Positions 44,835 through 54,320 are shown, counted from the stretch's first letter. The stretch is DNA of 64,000 bases from Methylosinus sp. C49 (GCF_009936375.1 NZ_AP022332.1:2822501-2886500); one strand, 5' to 3'. Made by a program: numbers and translations. The notes: generated from the sequence alone by a model not told the origin.

Positions 44835-45507
44835 GCCGCGTGACTGGCTGCTGTCGCTGCTGACATTCATGTCGCCGTCCTATCCTGTCGGCGGCTTCGC
44901 CTTCAGCCACGGATTGGAGTGGGCCGTGGAAACGGGCGACGTCAGCGACCGCGGCGACCTCGAAGCCTATATCGGCGCAGCGCTGGAAGTGGGCGGCGGC
45001 TGGTGCGATCTCGTCTTTCTCGCCGCCGCGTGGCGCGCCGCGCGCGCCAATGACGCGGGCGCGCTGGACGCGATCGCCGATCTTTCCGCCGCCTGGCGCT
45101 CGAGCGCGGAGACGGCGCTGGAGTCGCGCCATCAAGGCGCGGCCTTCGCTCGCGCGACATGCGCTGCTTTTCCCGGCTCTCCGCTCGATGCGCTCGCCGC
45201 GCGGCGCGATGGCGAGATCGCCTTTCCCGTCGCTGTCAGCGCGGCGGTCGTGGACGCGCCGCTGGACGCTGCTCTGCGCGCCTACGCTCACGCCTTCGCC
45301 GCCAATCTCGTTTCGGCCGGCGTGCGGCTCATTCCGCTCGGCCAGACCGATGGGCTGCTGGCGCTCGCCTCGCTCGCGCCCACCATCATGCGCGCGGCGC
45401 GCGCCGCAGAGACGACTCCGCTCGATAGGCTCGCCACCTCCGCCCTGCGCATAGACATCGCGTCCATGCGCCATGAAACACAATATACGAGGCTGTTCCG
45501 CTCATGA
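44821..45507 (+). CDS. ureF: Urease accessory protein UreF
   Basis: A 228-residue helical accessory protein. It starts in the ureE 3' end (14-base overlap) and shows [20 protein letters not shown], the UreF signature, plus [20 protein letters not shown]. It acts as activator of UreG GTP hydrolysis in the urease maturation complex. The ATG at 44827 is an alternative two codons later. Confidence 0.94.
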   Translation: MEMAEPRDWLLSLLTFMSPSYPVGGFAFSHGLEWAVETGDVSDRGDLEAYIGAALEVGGGWCDLVFLAAAWRAARANDAGALDAIADLSAAWRSSAETALESRHQGAAFARATCAAFPGSPLDALAARRDGEIAFPVAVSAAVVDAPLDAALRAYAHAFAANLVSAGVRLIPLGQTDGLLALASLAPTIMRAARAAETTPLDRLATSALRIDIASMRHETQYTRLFRS

Positions 45508-46142
45508 CCGCGCCCCATTCTCCTCACGGTCCGCTGCGCGTCGGCGTCGGCGGCCCAGTCGGCTCCGGCAAGACGGCGCTGATGGACCGGCTGTGCAAAG
45601 CGCTGCGCGACAAATATCGCCTCGCCGCGATCACCAATGACATTTACACGAAGGAGGACGCGGAATTTCTCACGCGTTCCGGCGCGCTCGCGCCAGAACG
45701 CATCATCGGCGTCGAGACGGGCGGCTGCCCGCATACGGCGATCCGCGAGGACGCCTCCGCCAATCTCGCCGCCGTCGCCGAGATGAATCGCAAATTTCCT
45801 GATCTCGATCTCATTCTCATCGAGAGCGGCGGCGACAATCTCGCGGCGACCTTCAGCCCCGAGCTCGCCGATATCACGATCTATGTGATCGACGTCTCGG
45901 CCGGCGACAAGATTCCGCGCAAAGGCGGCCCAGGAATCACGCGCTCCGATCTTCTCGTCATCAATAAAATCGATCTCGCGCCTCTGGTCGGCGCCTCGCT
46001 CGAGGTGATGGATCGCGATGCCCGCCGCATGCGCGGCGAGCGGCCCTTCGTCTTCGCCAATCTGAAGGAGAATATCGGGCTCGACACGATCGCCGGCTTT
46101 ATCGAGCGAATGGGCGGCCTCAACCGCGCCGAAGCGCGATGA
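45504..46142 (+). CDS. ureG: Urease accessory GTPase UreG
   Basis: A 212-residue SIMIBI GTPase. The P-loop is [17 protein letters not shown], followed by [19 protein letters not shown], the metal-binding CPH motif in [15 protein letters not shown], and the guanine-specificity motif [13 protein letters not shown]. It carries nickel to the apo-urease complex with UreDF. It overlaps ureF by four bases and is the last gene of the operon. Confidence 0.97.
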   Translation: MTAPHSPHGPLRVGVGGPVGSGKTALMDRLCKALRDKYRLAAITNDIYTKEDAEFLTRSGALAPERIIGVETGGCPHTAIREDASANLAAVAEMNRKFPDLDLILIESGGDNLAATFSPELADITIYVIDVSAGDKIPRKGGPGITRSDLLVINKIDLAPLVGASLEVMDRDARRMRGERPFVFANLKENIGLDTIAGFIERMGGLNRAEAR

Positions 46143-46152
46143 GCCCGCGGCC

Positions 46153-47322
46153 TCACGCCTGCGCCACGAAGACCTGATTGCGGCCGCTGGATTTCGCGGC
46201 GTAGAGCGCCTTGTCGGCGACCTCCTTCAGCGCGGAGAGATCGCTCGTCTCCTGGCCGGAGAGCGCGATGCCGACGCTGACGGAGGACAATCCGTCGCCG
46301 AGCGCCGCGGCTGCGGAAACATAGGCCGAACGAATGCGCTCGGCCACAGCGATCGCCCGCGCGCTGTCGACCCGCGTCAGCAGCAGCGCGAATTCATCGC
46401 CGCCGATGCGCGCGAGAAAATCCTCATTGCGAATGCTCTTGGCCGCCACTTCGCCGAAAGTGGTCAGCGCGCGGTCGCCCATCGAATGGCCGAAGCTGTC
46501 ATTGATCGCCTTCAGTCGATCGAGATCGAAAATGAGCAGCGCCGAATCGCCCTGGCCGCGCGAGCTGCGGATCACCGCATCGGCATTGTGATCGAAACTG
46601 CGCCGATTAGAGAGGCCGGTCAGCGGATCGGTCGCCGCCATGAATTTTTGCCGCGCGACCGCCCGCTCCTTGGTCACGGCCAGCAGAGCAAAGCCCATCA
46701 GCAGCCCATAGCTCACGGATTCCAGCGCGACGGAGATGAAGAAGGGCTTCGGATCGAAAGGAGCGCCGCGCGCCATCATCATGACGACGATGACCGCGAC
46801 CACCGCCCCGAAGCAGGCATGCGCGGCGGCGAGCGCGATCGTCGCCTGCTGCGTGCGCGTTCTGTGGCGACGCAACGAGGAGAATTCGTCGGCGAGCAGA
46901 AAAGCATAGACCGCCGATATGGCGCAGCGGTCGACGATGCGGACCGAATCGACGCTCAGGGAAAAGAAGAGCAGCCAGATGACGCCGCCGGCGAGCACGA
47001 GCCGCATGTCCACAGGACGGCCGCTGAACACGCGCGACCCGCCCCAGACGAGGCCGACGCCCCAGAGCGTGAGCGCATTGCCGAGGCCGATCGCGAGCAG
47101 CGGATAGGGTTCACGCAAGGACAGCAGAGCAATGCCCACGCTGATCATGAGCTGCGCCGAGCACCACCAGCGATATTCGACGGCCTCGGGATCCTCGCGC
47201 CAGACGAGATAGAGAAAAGCGCCGAGGACCGCGAATACAGCCGAATTCATCAGCAGCAAGGTCGGGAGACAATCCGCCATGGTCACACGATCCGGATGAG
47301 ACTTTCCGACCGACTCCGCCAT
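46153..47322 (-). CDS. Membrane diguanylate cyclase (GGDEF)
   Basis: A 389-residue protein. Six or seven hydrophobic segments in residues 20-215 form a membrane sensor, followed by a GGDEF domain: TDPLTGLSNRRSFD, LLIFDLDRLKAINDSFGHSM and ARIGGDEFALLL (307-311). The inhibitory I-site RxxD (RNED, 298-301) is five residues before GGDEF. It should make cyclic di-GMP from GTP with product inhibition. It converges with ureG. The start could also be ATG at 47280. Confidence 0.94.
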   Translation of the reverse strand: MAESVGKSHPDRVTMADCLPTLLLMNSAVFAVLGAFLYLVWREDPEAVEYRWWCSAQLMISVGIALLSLREPYPLLAIGLGNALTLWGVGLVWGGSRVFSGRPVDMRLVLAGGVIWLLFFSLSVDSVRIVDRCAISAVYAFLLADEFSSLRRHRTRTQQATIALAAAHACFGAVVAVIVVMMMARGAPFDPKPFFISVALESVSYGLLMGFALLAVTKERAVARQKFMAATDPLTGLSNRRSFDHNADAVIRSSRGQGDSALLIFDLDRLKAINDSFGHSMGDRALTTFGEVAAKSIRNEDFLARIGGDEFALLLTRVDSARAIAVAERIRSAYVSAAAALGDGLSSVSVGIALSGQETSDLSALKEVADKALYAAKSSGRNQVFVAQA

Positions 47323-47389
47323 GCGAGTGGAGAACGCATATGAGCGAGGCGGCCGAAAAGCGAGCGCTGTTGAAACGGACTGCGCGAAA

Positions 47390-47464
47390 TGGAGCGGGCG
47401 ATGGGAATCGAACCCACGACATACAGCTTGGGAAGCTGTCGTTCTACCACTGAACTACGCCCGC
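47390..47464 (-). tRNA. tRNA-Gly (anticodon CCC)
   Basis: A 75-base tRNA on the minus strand. The acceptor GCGGGCG pairs with CGCCCGC, the D loop contains AGTGGTAGAA, the anticodon stem ACAGC/GCTGT encloses TTCCCAA (anticodon CCC, reads GGG), and the T arm is GGGTTCGATTCCC. Discriminator T and CCA are encoded. Confidence 0.96.
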
Positions 47465-47486
47465 GTGCCGCCTGAAGACAGCTATT

Positions 47487-47515
47487 CCTATAAGGTTTTT
47501 CAGCTCTGTGGGCAA
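47487..47515 (-). promoter_or_regulatory. Probable promoter of tRNA-Gly
   Basis: On the minus strand TTGCCC (47515-47510) and TATAGG (47492-47487) are spaced by 17 bases and lie about 22 bases before the tRNA 5' end. This is a good housekeeping promoter match. Confidence 0.55.
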
Positions 47516-47526
47516 GGTGGGACAAT

Positions 47527-48015
47527 TTATCCCGCGGTGAAAAAAGAAGCGCCGTCCGCGCGCTCTTTCGCCGCGAGTTCGGCGAGAATCCGGGCCGCCG
47601 CCGCCGCCGCGCCGGCTTGCGCCGCAGACGATAGGGGCGCGCCCGGAGCGAAGCTCTCTCCCTCTATCGTGAACAAAACGCAAACAGGCGGAAGCGTGCC
47701 GAGCGTCCACGCCAGGCCTATGGCCTCTGCGAGGCCGAAGCCGTGGCTCGAGCAGCCGCAGTCGAGCGACAGCGGCGCCCCCTCGGCGGCGAGATCGAAG
47801 CGCCGCACCGTCCCGGCCGGCGCGCTGGAAAGGGATGCATCGACGATGATCGCCTCCACGGCGCCCTCCAGCGCCGCGAGAATGGCGCCCGCCTCTCCGC
47901 GGCATTCCACAATGTCCAGCGCAGCCGATTCGCGCAACAGAGCCGCGACGCACGGCCCGGCGCCGTCATCGCCGCGATCGGGATTGCCGACGCCCAAGAG
48001 GATGCGACGCCCCAA
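47527..48015 (-). CDS. NiFe-hydrogenase maturation protease
   Basis: A 162-residue endopeptidase of the HyaD/HycI family. It starts RRILLGVGNPDRGDDGAGP, the nickel-sensing signature with conserved Asp, and has IIVDASLSSAPAGTV with the second Asp and CSSHGFGLAEAIGL with the third ligand (His). It removes the C-terminal peptide of the hydrogenase large subunit after nickel insertion. It lies two bases after the alpha-subunit gene and closes the operon. Confidence 0.93.
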   Translation of the reverse strand: MGRRILLGVGNPDRGDDGAGPCVAALLRESAALDIVECRGEAGAILAALEGAVEAIIVDASLSSAPAGTVRRFDLAAEGAPLSLDCGCSSHGFGLAEAIGLAWTLGTLPPVCVLFTIEGESFAPGAPLSSAAQAGAAAAAARILAELAAKERADGASFFTAG

Positions 48016-48017
48016 GC

Positions 48018-49310
48018 TCAGCCCCGATCGATTTCGAGCCGCAGAAAATGCGTCGAGCAGGAGATGCAGGGATCGTGATTGCGGACCGTCTGCTCGCAGC
48101 GGTGGCGAAGCTCGTCCTCCGGCAGATGCACAAAGGCGCCGGTGAGGCGCTTCAGATCCTCTTCGATCATCGCTTGATTCTGCGAGGTCGGCGGGGTGAT
48201 GATCGCATCGGCGATCGTTCCATCCGCCTCGAGCCGATAGCGGTGATAGAGCATGCCGCGCGGCGCCTCCGTCGCCGCATGGCCGACGCCTGCGCGCGGC
48301 GCGATCGCAATGCAGGACGCATCCGGCTCCTCATAGCGCGCGATGATGCGTAGCGCTTCGTCCAGCGCAAAAATGGTCTCGATCGCGCGCACGATGATGC
48401 TGCGATAGGGATTGACGCAGACGGACTCGAGCCTCGCCTCGCGCGCCGCCTCCTTCGCCAGCGGCGACAGCACATCGGCGTTGAGCGCGTAGCGGGCGAG
48501 CGGGCCGACCAGATAGGGAGCGTCGCAATGGCGCATGCGCGCATGCAGCGCCGTCGAGCGCTGGACGTGAAACTCCTCGAAATGCGTCTCGAAATCGCGC
48601 GCGGCGATGTCGAGCCCGCGGCTCGACACGATGCGGCCCTCGTTGAAGGGATATTCATCCGCATGCCGCAGCGACACGAAAACGTAATCGCGCGCGCAAT
48701 CTGGAAAGTCGAATCCGGCGACGAAGCGCGCGACCTGAAGCGCCTGTTCCAGCGCGCGCTCCAGCCGCTCCGCCAGCGCGCGCAGATCGCGCTTGCGCGG
48801 CGCGCGATAAAAGCCGCCGACGCGCACATTGATCGGATGAATCTCGCGCCCGCCGACCAGCGTCATGATCTCATTGCCGACCTTTTTGATCGCGAGCCCG
48901 CGCCGCACGATATCGCCATGGTCGCGCGCCATGTCGACGCCGCCGGCGTAACCCAGAAAGTCCGGCATATGCAGCATATGCACATGCAGCATGTGGCTCT
49001 CGATCCACTCGCCGCAATAGAGCAGACGCCGCAAATCGCGCAGCGGTCCCGTCACGCGGACGCCGAGCGCATCCTCCATCGCATGCACGGCGCTCATCTG
49101 ATAGGCGACCGGACAAATGCCGCAAATGCGCGCGGCTATGTCCGGCGCCTCGGTGAAGGCGCGCCCGCGCATCAGCGCCTCGAAAAAGCGCGGCGGCTCG
49201 AAAATCGTCAGCGCGGCGCTCTTCACCTCGCCGTCGCGCAGCACGATCTCGAGCCCGCCCTCGCCTTCCACCCGCGCCAGCGCGCCGACCGAAATGGTTC
49301 TACTCGTCAT
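48018..49310 (-). CDS. NiFe hydrogenase large (alpha) subunit, group 3b type
   Basis: A 430-residue catalytic subunit. Nickel-iron ligands are in [10 protein letters not shown] (Cys63, Cys66) and the C-terminal DPCISCSTH (Cys415, Cys418). His421 is the expected cleavage point, after which nine residues (FLRLEIDRG) would be removed by the adjacent protease. The length and partner set (beta, gamma, delta) match NADP(H)-linked group 3b ('sulfhydrogenase') enzymes, cytoplasmic and reversible. The ATG at 49310 overlaps the small-subunit 3' end. Group assignment would need a phylogeny. Confidence 0.93.
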   Translation of the reverse strand: MTSRTISVGALARVEGEGGLEIVLRDGEVKSAALTIFEPPRFFEALMRGRAFTEAPDIAARICGICPVAYQMSAVHAMEDALGVRVTGPLRDLRRLLYCGEWIESHMLHVHMLHMPDFLGYAGGVDMARDHGDIVRRGLAIKKVGNEIMTLVGGREIHPINVRVGGFYRAPRKRDLRALAERLERALEQALQVARFVAGFDFPDCARDYVFVSLRHADEYPFNEGRIVSSRGLDIAARDFETHFEEFHVQRSTALHARMRHCDAPYLVGPLARYALNADVLSPLAKEAAREARLESVCVNPYRSIIVRAIETIFALDEALRIIARYEEPDASCIAIAPRAGVGHAATEAPRGMLYHRYRLEADGTIADAIITPPTSQNQAMIEEDLKRLTGAFVHLPEDELRHRCEQTVRNHDPCISCSTHFLRLEIDRG

Positions 49311-50094
49311 GGCGCTCGCTCTCCTCGCGGAAGGCCTCCGCCTGCGCATTGAATGTGCGATAGACGCGCCGCAACGCGTCCTCATCCATGCCGAGCGCCG
49401 CGAGCTGCGCGCTCAGCGATGGCGCATTGGGCGTTTCGGCGGGACCGAAGCAGCCGTAGCAGCCGCGATCATATGAAGGACACAGCGCGCCGCAGCCGGC
49501 ATGAGTGACGGGGCCGAGACAGGGCGTCCCCCGCGCCACCATCACGCAGACATTGCCCTTCAGCTTGCATTGCAGACAGACGCTATGCGACGGGGTCGTA
49601 GGCTTGCGGCGGGCGAGAAAGCTCGAGATCACCTCGATCAGCTGGACCTTGTCGATCGGACAGCCGCGCAGCTCGAAATCGACCTTCACATGATCGGAGA
49701 TCGGCGTCGATGTCGCGAGCGTATGGATATAATCCGGCCGCGCATAGACGATCGACGCATAGTCGCGCACATCGGCGAAATTGCGCAGCGCCTGTATGCC
49801 GCCCGATGTCGCGCAGGCGCCGATGGTGATGAGGGCACGCGAGCGGCGCCGCACATCCTGTATGCGCTCGGCGTCATGCGGCGTGGTGACCGAGCCCTCG
49901 ACGAGCGAGAGATCGTAATTGCCACGGATCGGCGCGCGCGTCGCCTCCGGAAAATAGGCGATATCGAGCGCCTGCGCGACGGCGAGCAGCTCGTCCTCGC
50001 AATCGAGCAGGCTGAGCTGACAGCCGTCGCAAGAGGCAAATTTCCATACAGCCAGCCGCGGCGCAGACGGCGTCCGATGTCCTTGCCCGCTCAT
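49300..50094 (-). CDS. NiFe hydrogenase small (delta) subunit
   Basis: A 264-residue iron-sulfur subunit without a Tat signal, consistent with a cytoplasmic enzyme. Cluster ligands begin with [14 protein letters not shown], then [10 protein letters not shown], and a Cys-rich end [31 protein letters not shown] and YGCFGP. It relays electrons from the NiFe site to the flavin module. The ATG at 50094 lies a few bases after the stop codon of the gamma-subunit gene. Confidence 0.94.
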   Translation of the reverse strand: MSGQGHRTPSAPRLAVWKFASCDGCQLSLLDCEDELLAVAQALDIAYFPEATRAPIRGNYDLSLVEGSVTTPHDAERIQDVRRRSRALITIGACATSGGIQALRNFADVRDYASIVYARPDYIHTLATSTPISDHVKVDFELRGCPIDKVQLIEVISSFLARRKPTTPSHSVCLQCKLKGNVCVMVARGTPCLGPVTHAGCGALCPSYDRGCYGCFGPAETPNAPSLSAQLAALGMDEDALRRVYRTFNAQAEAFREESERHDE

Positions 50095-50096
50095 GC

Positions 50097-50939
50097 TCAG
50101 ATTTCCTTCTTCGCGATGAGGCCGCGCAATTGCGAATAGGGAAACACCGGCCCGTCGCGACAGATGAAGACCGGCCCGAATTGGCAATGGCCGCAAAAGC
50201 CGATCGCGCATTTCATATTGCGCTCCATGGAGAGATAGACGCGCTCTTGCGCGACGCCCCTCTCGAGCAGCGCATTGGCGACGAAGCGCATCATGATCTC
50301 CGGTCCGCAGAGCATGGCGAGCGCATTGGCGGCGTCGAATTGCGCGCGCGACAGCAGCGTCGTCACCACGCCGACATTGCCGCGCCAATCGCCGCGCGCA
50401 TGATCGACCGTCGCCTCCACCTCTATATCGAGCCGCCCGCGCCAGGCTTCGAGCTCGTCGCGAAAGAGAATATCCGCCGGGCTGCGCGCGCCGAACAAAA
50501 GAAGGATGCGGCCGTATTTCTCGCGCTCGGCGAAGAGGCGATAGAGCGCCGGCCGCAGCGGCGCGAGGCCGAGTCCGCCGGCGACGACGATCACATCGCG
50601 CCCCTCCGCCTCCGCCATCGGCCAGCCGCGTCCGAAGGGTCCGCGCAGGCCGATCGGCTCGCCCACATGCAGCTCAGTCAGCGCGCGCGAGACGGCGCCG
50701 ACGGCGCGGATCGTGTGAATGAGCCGCGCGCTATCGGCCGGATCGCCGCTGACGCTGATCGCCGCCTCGCCGACGCCGAAAGCGGTGAGCATGTTGAATT
50801 GCCCCGGCGCGAAATCGAAAGCGCCGCCCTCTATCTCGAGAGTCACGACATCCTCGATCTCGCGCTTTCGCTTCACGACGCGCGCGACACGCGGAATCAT
50901 GGGGGCGGCGATGCTCGCCGCGGAAAATGCATCAGTCAT
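50097..50939 (-). CDS. Hydrogenase gamma subunit (FAD/NAD(P)-binding, 2Fe-2S)
   Basis: A 280-residue ferredoxin-reductase-type subunit. It has an FAD domain ([19 protein letters not shown]), an NAD(P) domain ([19 protein letters not shown]) and a C-terminal 2Fe-2S motif [20 protein letters not shown]. It exchanges electrons between NAD(P)H and the hydrogenase clusters. The ATG at 50939 lies within the stop region of the CNBD gene, so the two are coupled; another ATG nine bases upstream is possible. Confidence 0.93.
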   Translation of the reverse strand: MTDAFSAASIAAPMIPRVARVVKRKREIEDVVTLEIEGGAFDFAPGQFNMLTAFGVGEAAISVSGDPADSARLIHTIRAVGAVSRALTELHVGEPIGLRGPFGRGWPMAEAEGRDVIVVAGGLGLAPLRPALYRLFAEREKYGRILLLFGARSPADILFRDELEAWRGRLDIEVEATVDHARGDWRGNVGVVTTLLSRAQFDAANALAMLCGPEIMMRFVANALLERGVAQERVYLSMERNMKCAIGFCGHCQFGPVFICRDGPVFPYSQLRGLIAKKEI

Positions 50940-51396
50940 GGGCGCCATAAATGTCGATCATCTGCATTCGCGCGGCCTGCAATCGCTCGACCAGCGGCGG
51001 CATGAAACGCTTCATCATCTCATAGCCGAGCCGTGGATCGGCCTCGCTCTTGCGGCGCAGGCAGGCGGCGTCGACGGCGATGGCGCGGACGAGATCGATC
51101 GCGCGCGCATCATATGTCCAGCGATAGGGCGGCACGAGCCAGGAGAGGCCGCAGAGATCGCCCTCATGCAGCGTCTGCACGGTGACGGCGCCGCGCGCCG
51201 GATCGCGCAGCTCTATGGCGACGCTTCCATTGCGCAGCAGAAAGAACCAATCGGCGCTGTCGCCTTCATGAAAAAGATATTGGCCCGGATCGAAGCGCAT
51301 ATTCTTGGCGCAGCCGGAGACGAGCGCGACGAATCCTGCATCCATGCCGGCAAAAAAGCGATGCTCTTTGACGATATGCTCGATGCTCTCGATCAT
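50932..51396 (-). CDS. Cyclic-nucleotide-binding-domain protein within the hydrogenase operon
   Basis: A 154-residue protein made of a single cAMP-type beta-roll: FDPGQYLFHEGDSADWFFLL, GSVAIELRDPARGAVTVQTL and HEGDLCGLSWLVPPYRW. No helix-turn-helix follows, so it is not a Crp/Fnr transcription factor. It sits between the beta and gamma subunit genes with ATGA overlaps on both sides, so it is made in step with the enzyme. It may be a regulatory or structural part of the complex. Conserved Arg ligands for cyclic nucleotides are not clear. Confidence 0.88.
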   Translation of the reverse strand: MIESIEHIVKEHRFFAGMDAGFVALVSGCAKNMRFDPGQYLFHEGDSADWFFLLRNGSVAIELRDPARGAVTVQTLHEGDLCGLSWLVPPYRWTYDARAIDLVRAIAVDAACLRRKSEADPRLGYEMMKRFMPPLVERLQAARMQMIDIYGAHD

Positions 51397-52529
51397 GTCG
51401 CGCCTTTCTGCGCGTCGCTCTCGCGAATGGCGCGCGCCTCCTCGGTCAAGTCTATGCCGACGGGACACCAGACGATGCAGCGTCCGCAGCCGACGCAGCC
51501 GGAGCTTCCGAATTGGTCGTACCAAGTGGAGAGCTTATGCGTCATCCATTGGCGATAGCGCGATTTGACGCTCTGCCGCACGCTGCCGCCGTGAATATAG
51601 GAAAAATCCAGCGTGAAGCAGGAATCCCAGCGCCGCGAGCGCTCGCTCTCGAGGCCTGTGAGATCGCTCGCATCCTCGACGCTGGTGCAAAAGCAGGTGG
51701 GGCAGACCATTGTGCAATTGGTGCAGGCGAGGCAGCGCGCCGCGACATCGTCCCAGCGCGGATGCTCGAGATTGCGCGCGAGCAATTCCCGCACATCGCC
51801 GGCCTCGAGACTGCGGCCCATGTTCTCGGCCGTATGCGCGAGAATAGCCTCCGCTTCCTCTGTCTCGCTCGCGCTCGCCGCGCGATGTGGCAGAGAGTCG
51901 AGAAGCGCCCTCCCCGCATCCGTGCCGATCTCGACGAGAAAGGAGCTTCCGGCGACGATCTCGGTGAGCGCAATGTCGAAGCCCATGGTCGCCTTCGGCC
52001 CCGTATCCATCGAGACGCAAAAGCAGGCGCCGCCGGCGACGCCGCAATTCACCGCGACGATGAAGACGTCCTCGCGCCTCGCACGATAATGCGGATCGGC
52101 GTAAGCGCCGCCGAGGAACACGCGGTCTTGAATGGCGATGGCGTGCAGCTCGCAGGAGCGCGCGCCGATGAAGGCGAATTTCTCGACGCGAGCCGGCTCG
52201 GCCTCGACGCGCAGCTCATCGCCCTCACGCCGCGCGCGCCACAGGCGCAGCACGGGCGGGTGCAGCAGCTTTTTCCAGGATTGCGGGCCGACGACATAGC
52301 CGAACAAGGCTTCGTCATTGCGGCGCGTCAGCCGATAATGGCCGCCGTCCTGCTCATCGCCGACGCCGCGCGGCAGATCGTCCAGCGTGGCGATCTCGTC
52401 ATAGACGATCGCCTCGTCGCGCACGGTCGGGCCAATGAGCGCATAGCCCTGCCCGCGCAGAGCCTCGAGCAAAGCCTCGAGGCCGGCGGCGTCGACGATG
52501 GAACGGGCCTCGGCCATGCCTTTGTCCAT
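51393..52529 (-). CDS. Hydrogenase beta subunit (two 4Fe-4S clusters)
   Basis: A 378-residue iron-sulfur subunit. Its C-terminal half carries two 4Fe-4S motifs, CLACTNCTMVCPTCFC and CVGCGRCIVWCPVGIDL. The N-terminal region has family segments KFAFIGARSCELHAIAIQDR and VNCGVAGGACFCVSMDTGP. It matches the beta subunit of cytoplasmic 3b hydrogenases and anaerobic sulfite-reductase A-type proteins. The ATG at 52529 is preferred; a TTG seven codons earlier is possible. It is the first gene of the six-gene operon. Confidence 0.92.
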   Translation of the reverse strand: MDKGMAEARSIVDAAGLEALLEALRGQGYALIGPTVRDEAIVYDEIATLDDLPRGVGDEQDGGHYRLTRRNDEALFGYVVGPQSWKKLLHPPVLRLWRARREGDELRVEAEPARVEKFAFIGARSCELHAIAIQDRVFLGGAYADPHYRARREDVFIVAVNCGVAGGACFCVSMDTGPKATMGFDIALTEIVAGSSFLVEIGTDAGRALLDSLPHRAASASETEEAEAILAHTAENMGRSLEAGDVRELLARNLEHPRWDDVAARCLACTNCTMVCPTCFCTSVEDASDLTGLESERSRRWDSCFTLDFSYIHGGSVRQSVKSRYRQWMTHKLSTWYDQFGSSGCVGCGRCIVWCPVGIDLTEEARAIRESDAQKGAT

Positions 52530-52602
52530 TGTCTCGAATCTAGCGTTCAAAATGACGAACGGCGTGCGAGCGTCGCGGATGATAACGACGGCGCCGCCGC
52601 TT

Positions 52603-52616
52603 TTGATCTCATCGAA
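52603..52616 (-). promoter_or_regulatory. Weak FNR/CRP-like site upstream of the hydrogenase operon
   Basis: The plus strand reads TTGATCTCATCGAA, matching seven of ten defined bases of an FNR/FixK box, about 75 bases before the beta-subunit start. One half-site is perfect, the other poor. It is plausible for a hydrogenase induced by low oxygen, but not strong. Confidence 0.25.
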
Positions 52617-52665
52617 TTATTGCAGTTTCCCGACAAAAATCGACGCGACGCGCTGTCGCGCCGCA

Positions 52666-53022
52666 TCAGACGAGAATCATGACGATCGCAATGGCGACTG
52701 TGCAGATATTTTCCGTCGGCGCATAAGCCATGCATCGGCTCGGGTTCAGCGGATCATAGCTTATTTCGACTTCGTCGTTCGCTTCGGCGCCAATACGTAC
52801 TTGACCGAAGGTTTGCTGGACGTCGGAAACATATCGGCGATCGGATATGACGTACGCGACCTCGATCTTATCTTCTATGATCTCACCAGGCAGCGTCTGA
52901 CGTTCCACAATCGTTCCCGTCACACGCCCCCAATGTCTGTAGCGGAGGAGATTGAATGCCGCCAGGACCAGCAGCAGACATCCCGGGATCACAAAAATGT
53001 GATGAACGCTCTGGAACGACAT
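52666..53022 (-). CDS. DUF3592-type membrane protein
   Basis: A 118-residue protein. It has an N-terminal membrane segment (IFVIPGCLLLVLAAFNLL), a beta-rich domain (GRVTGTIVERQTLPGEI, then VAYVISDRRYVSDV and VEISYDPLNPSRCMAY), and a second membrane segment at the end (ICTVAIAIVMILV). This is the layout of DUF3592 proteins, whose function is unknown. GGAG six bases ahead of the ATG supports the start. It may be cotranscribed with dcd, which ends 32 bases upstream. Confidence 0.8.
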   Translation of the reverse strand: MSFQSVHHIFVIPGCLLLVLAAFNLLRYRHWGRVTGTIVERQTLPGEIIEDKIEVAYVISDRRYVSDVQQTFGQVRIGAEANDEVEISYDPLNPSRCMAYAPTENICTVAIAIVMILV

Positions 53023-53054
53023 CTTAGTCTCCGATCAGCCGCTCTCGGACGCGC

Positions 53055-54155
53055 TCACGGCGCCTTGAAATGCTTGGAGAGCTTCAGCTCCTGTCCCTGA
53101 TAATTCGAGACGCCGCCTTGGCCATAGAGAATCTTCGGCTCGGCGGCCATTCGCTCATAGACGAGCCGGCCGATGACCTGCCCGTCCTCTAAAATAAAGG
53201 GCACGTCATGGCTGCGCACTTCCAGCACGGCGCGGCTGCCGGGCAGGCCCTGCGCGCCATAGCCGAAGCCGGGGTCGAAAAAGCCGGCGTAATGCACGCG
53301 GAACTCGCCCATTGCGGGGTCGATGGCCATCATCTCCGCCGAAAGATGCGAGGGAATGCGGATGCGCTCACGCGAGGCGAGAATGTAGAACTCGTTCGGA
53401 TCGAGGATGAGCTTGCCGCGACGCGGCGCGAGACGCTCCCAATAATCCTCTATGGCGTAATGGTCGACGCGATCGACATCGATCACATCCGTATGCTTTT
53501 GCGCGCGATAGCCCACGACGTCGCCGAGCCCGTCCAGCGCGACGCGCAGGATCACGCCGTCGCGCAGCGTCAGCTCGCCATCGGCGAGCGGCGCGCGCGA
53601 ATGCTCGGCCGCGAGCGCGGCGTCGGAGAGCGTCGCTTCGCCGACGACCGCGCGTCGACGCAGGCGCAGCTGATCGAGCCGCGAACCCTGCCGCGCCCGC
53701 ACGCTGAAGCTGCGCGGCGAGACCTCGGCATAGAGCCGCCCGCGATAGCCGGCCGCGACATGATCGAAAATCTCGGTGTCGTCGGTGATGAGGCGGGTGA
53801 AAATATCGAGCCGCCCGGTCGAGCTCTTGGGATTGGCGACGCCGGAGATATCCTCCGGCAGATGCAGGCTCTCGAGCAGCGGAATCACATAGACGCAGCC
53901 ACGCTCGAGCACCGCGCCAGCGCCGCGCAGGTCGATCTCGTCATAGGTCAGCTCGGCGAGCAGCGCCTCGACGCTGCGGCGCTTGCCGGGCAGAAAGCTG
54001 GCGCGGACGCGATAGGCCGTCGGGCCGAGGCGCAGATCGAGGCTCGCCGGCTGGTGCTGGCCCTCCTCGATCGGCAGCGTCGCGACAATCGCGCCGGAAG
54101 CCGCCAATTCTCGGATCTGCTCGCAGGAGAGCACGCCATGGACGGCGGACGCCAT
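53055..54155 (-). CDS. dcd: 2'-deoxycytidine 5'-triphosphate deaminase, long alphaproteobacterial form
   Basis: A 366-residue enzyme that deaminates dCTP to dUTP for thymidylate synthesis. The length is about twice that of the E. coli enzyme (193), as is usual in alphaproteobacteria, where two Dcd-like halves are joined. Family segments are QHQPASLDLRLGPTAYRV, SGVANPKSSTGRLDIFTRLI and HYAGFFDPGFGYGAQGLPGS. The ATG at 54155 has AGGAG six bases upstream. It is divergent from metZ across the riboswitch region. Confidence 0.93.
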   Translation of the reverse strand: MASAVHGVLSCEQIRELAASGAIVATLPIEEGQHQPASLDLRLGPTAYRVRASFLPGKRRSVEALLAELTYDEIDLRGAGAVLERGCVYVIPLLESLHLPEDISGVANPKSSTGRLDIFTRLITDDTEIFDHVAAGYRGRLYAEVSPRSFSVRARQGSRLDQLRLRRRAVVGEATLSDAALAAEHSRAPLADGELTLRDGVILRVALDGLGDVVGYRAQKHTDVIDVDRVDHYAIEDYWERLAPRRGKLILDPNEFYILASRERIRIPSHLSAEMMAIDPAMGEFRVHYAGFFDPGFGYGAQGLPGSRAVLEVRSHDVPFILEDGQVIGRLVYERMAAEPKILYGQGGVSNYQGQELKLSKHFKAP

Positions 54156-54168
54156 CGAAACTCCTATC

Positions 54169-54206
54169 ACAACGGTTCGGTCGTCTTACAACGGTTCGGT
54201 CGTCAT
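54169..54206. repeat. Tandem 19-base duplication upstream of dcd
   Basis: ACAACGGTTCGGTCGTCTT (54169-54187) is followed directly by ACAACGGTTCGGTCGTCAT (54188-54206), identical at 18 of 19 positions. It begins 13 bases upstream of the dcd start codon, in its leader or promoter. It could be a recent slippage duplication or a doubled regulator site. Confidence 0.7.
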
Positions 54207-54263
54207 GGGACCTTACACGCCCGACGCCATCGTGTTCTAGTGGCGATCAAATCGGCGCGCCGC

Positions 54264-54315
54264 AAGGATGCGGCAGAGTGTTGACTTGACCGCATCCTTC
54301 GGTTCATTCTGTTAA
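54264..54315 (+). promoter_or_regulatory. metZ promoter with overlapping inverted repeat
   Basis: AAGGATGCGG (54264-54273) and CCGCATCCTT (54290-54299) are perfect ten-base inverted arms. The loop holds TTGACT (54281-54286), a -35 candidate with TCATTC 17 bases on; alternatively TTGACC (54286-54291) with TGTTAA at 54310. Either places the transcript start within a few bases of the riboswitch at 54321. A repressor bound to the arms would block the -35 region. Confidence 0.5.
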
Positions 54316-54320
54316 ACGAA

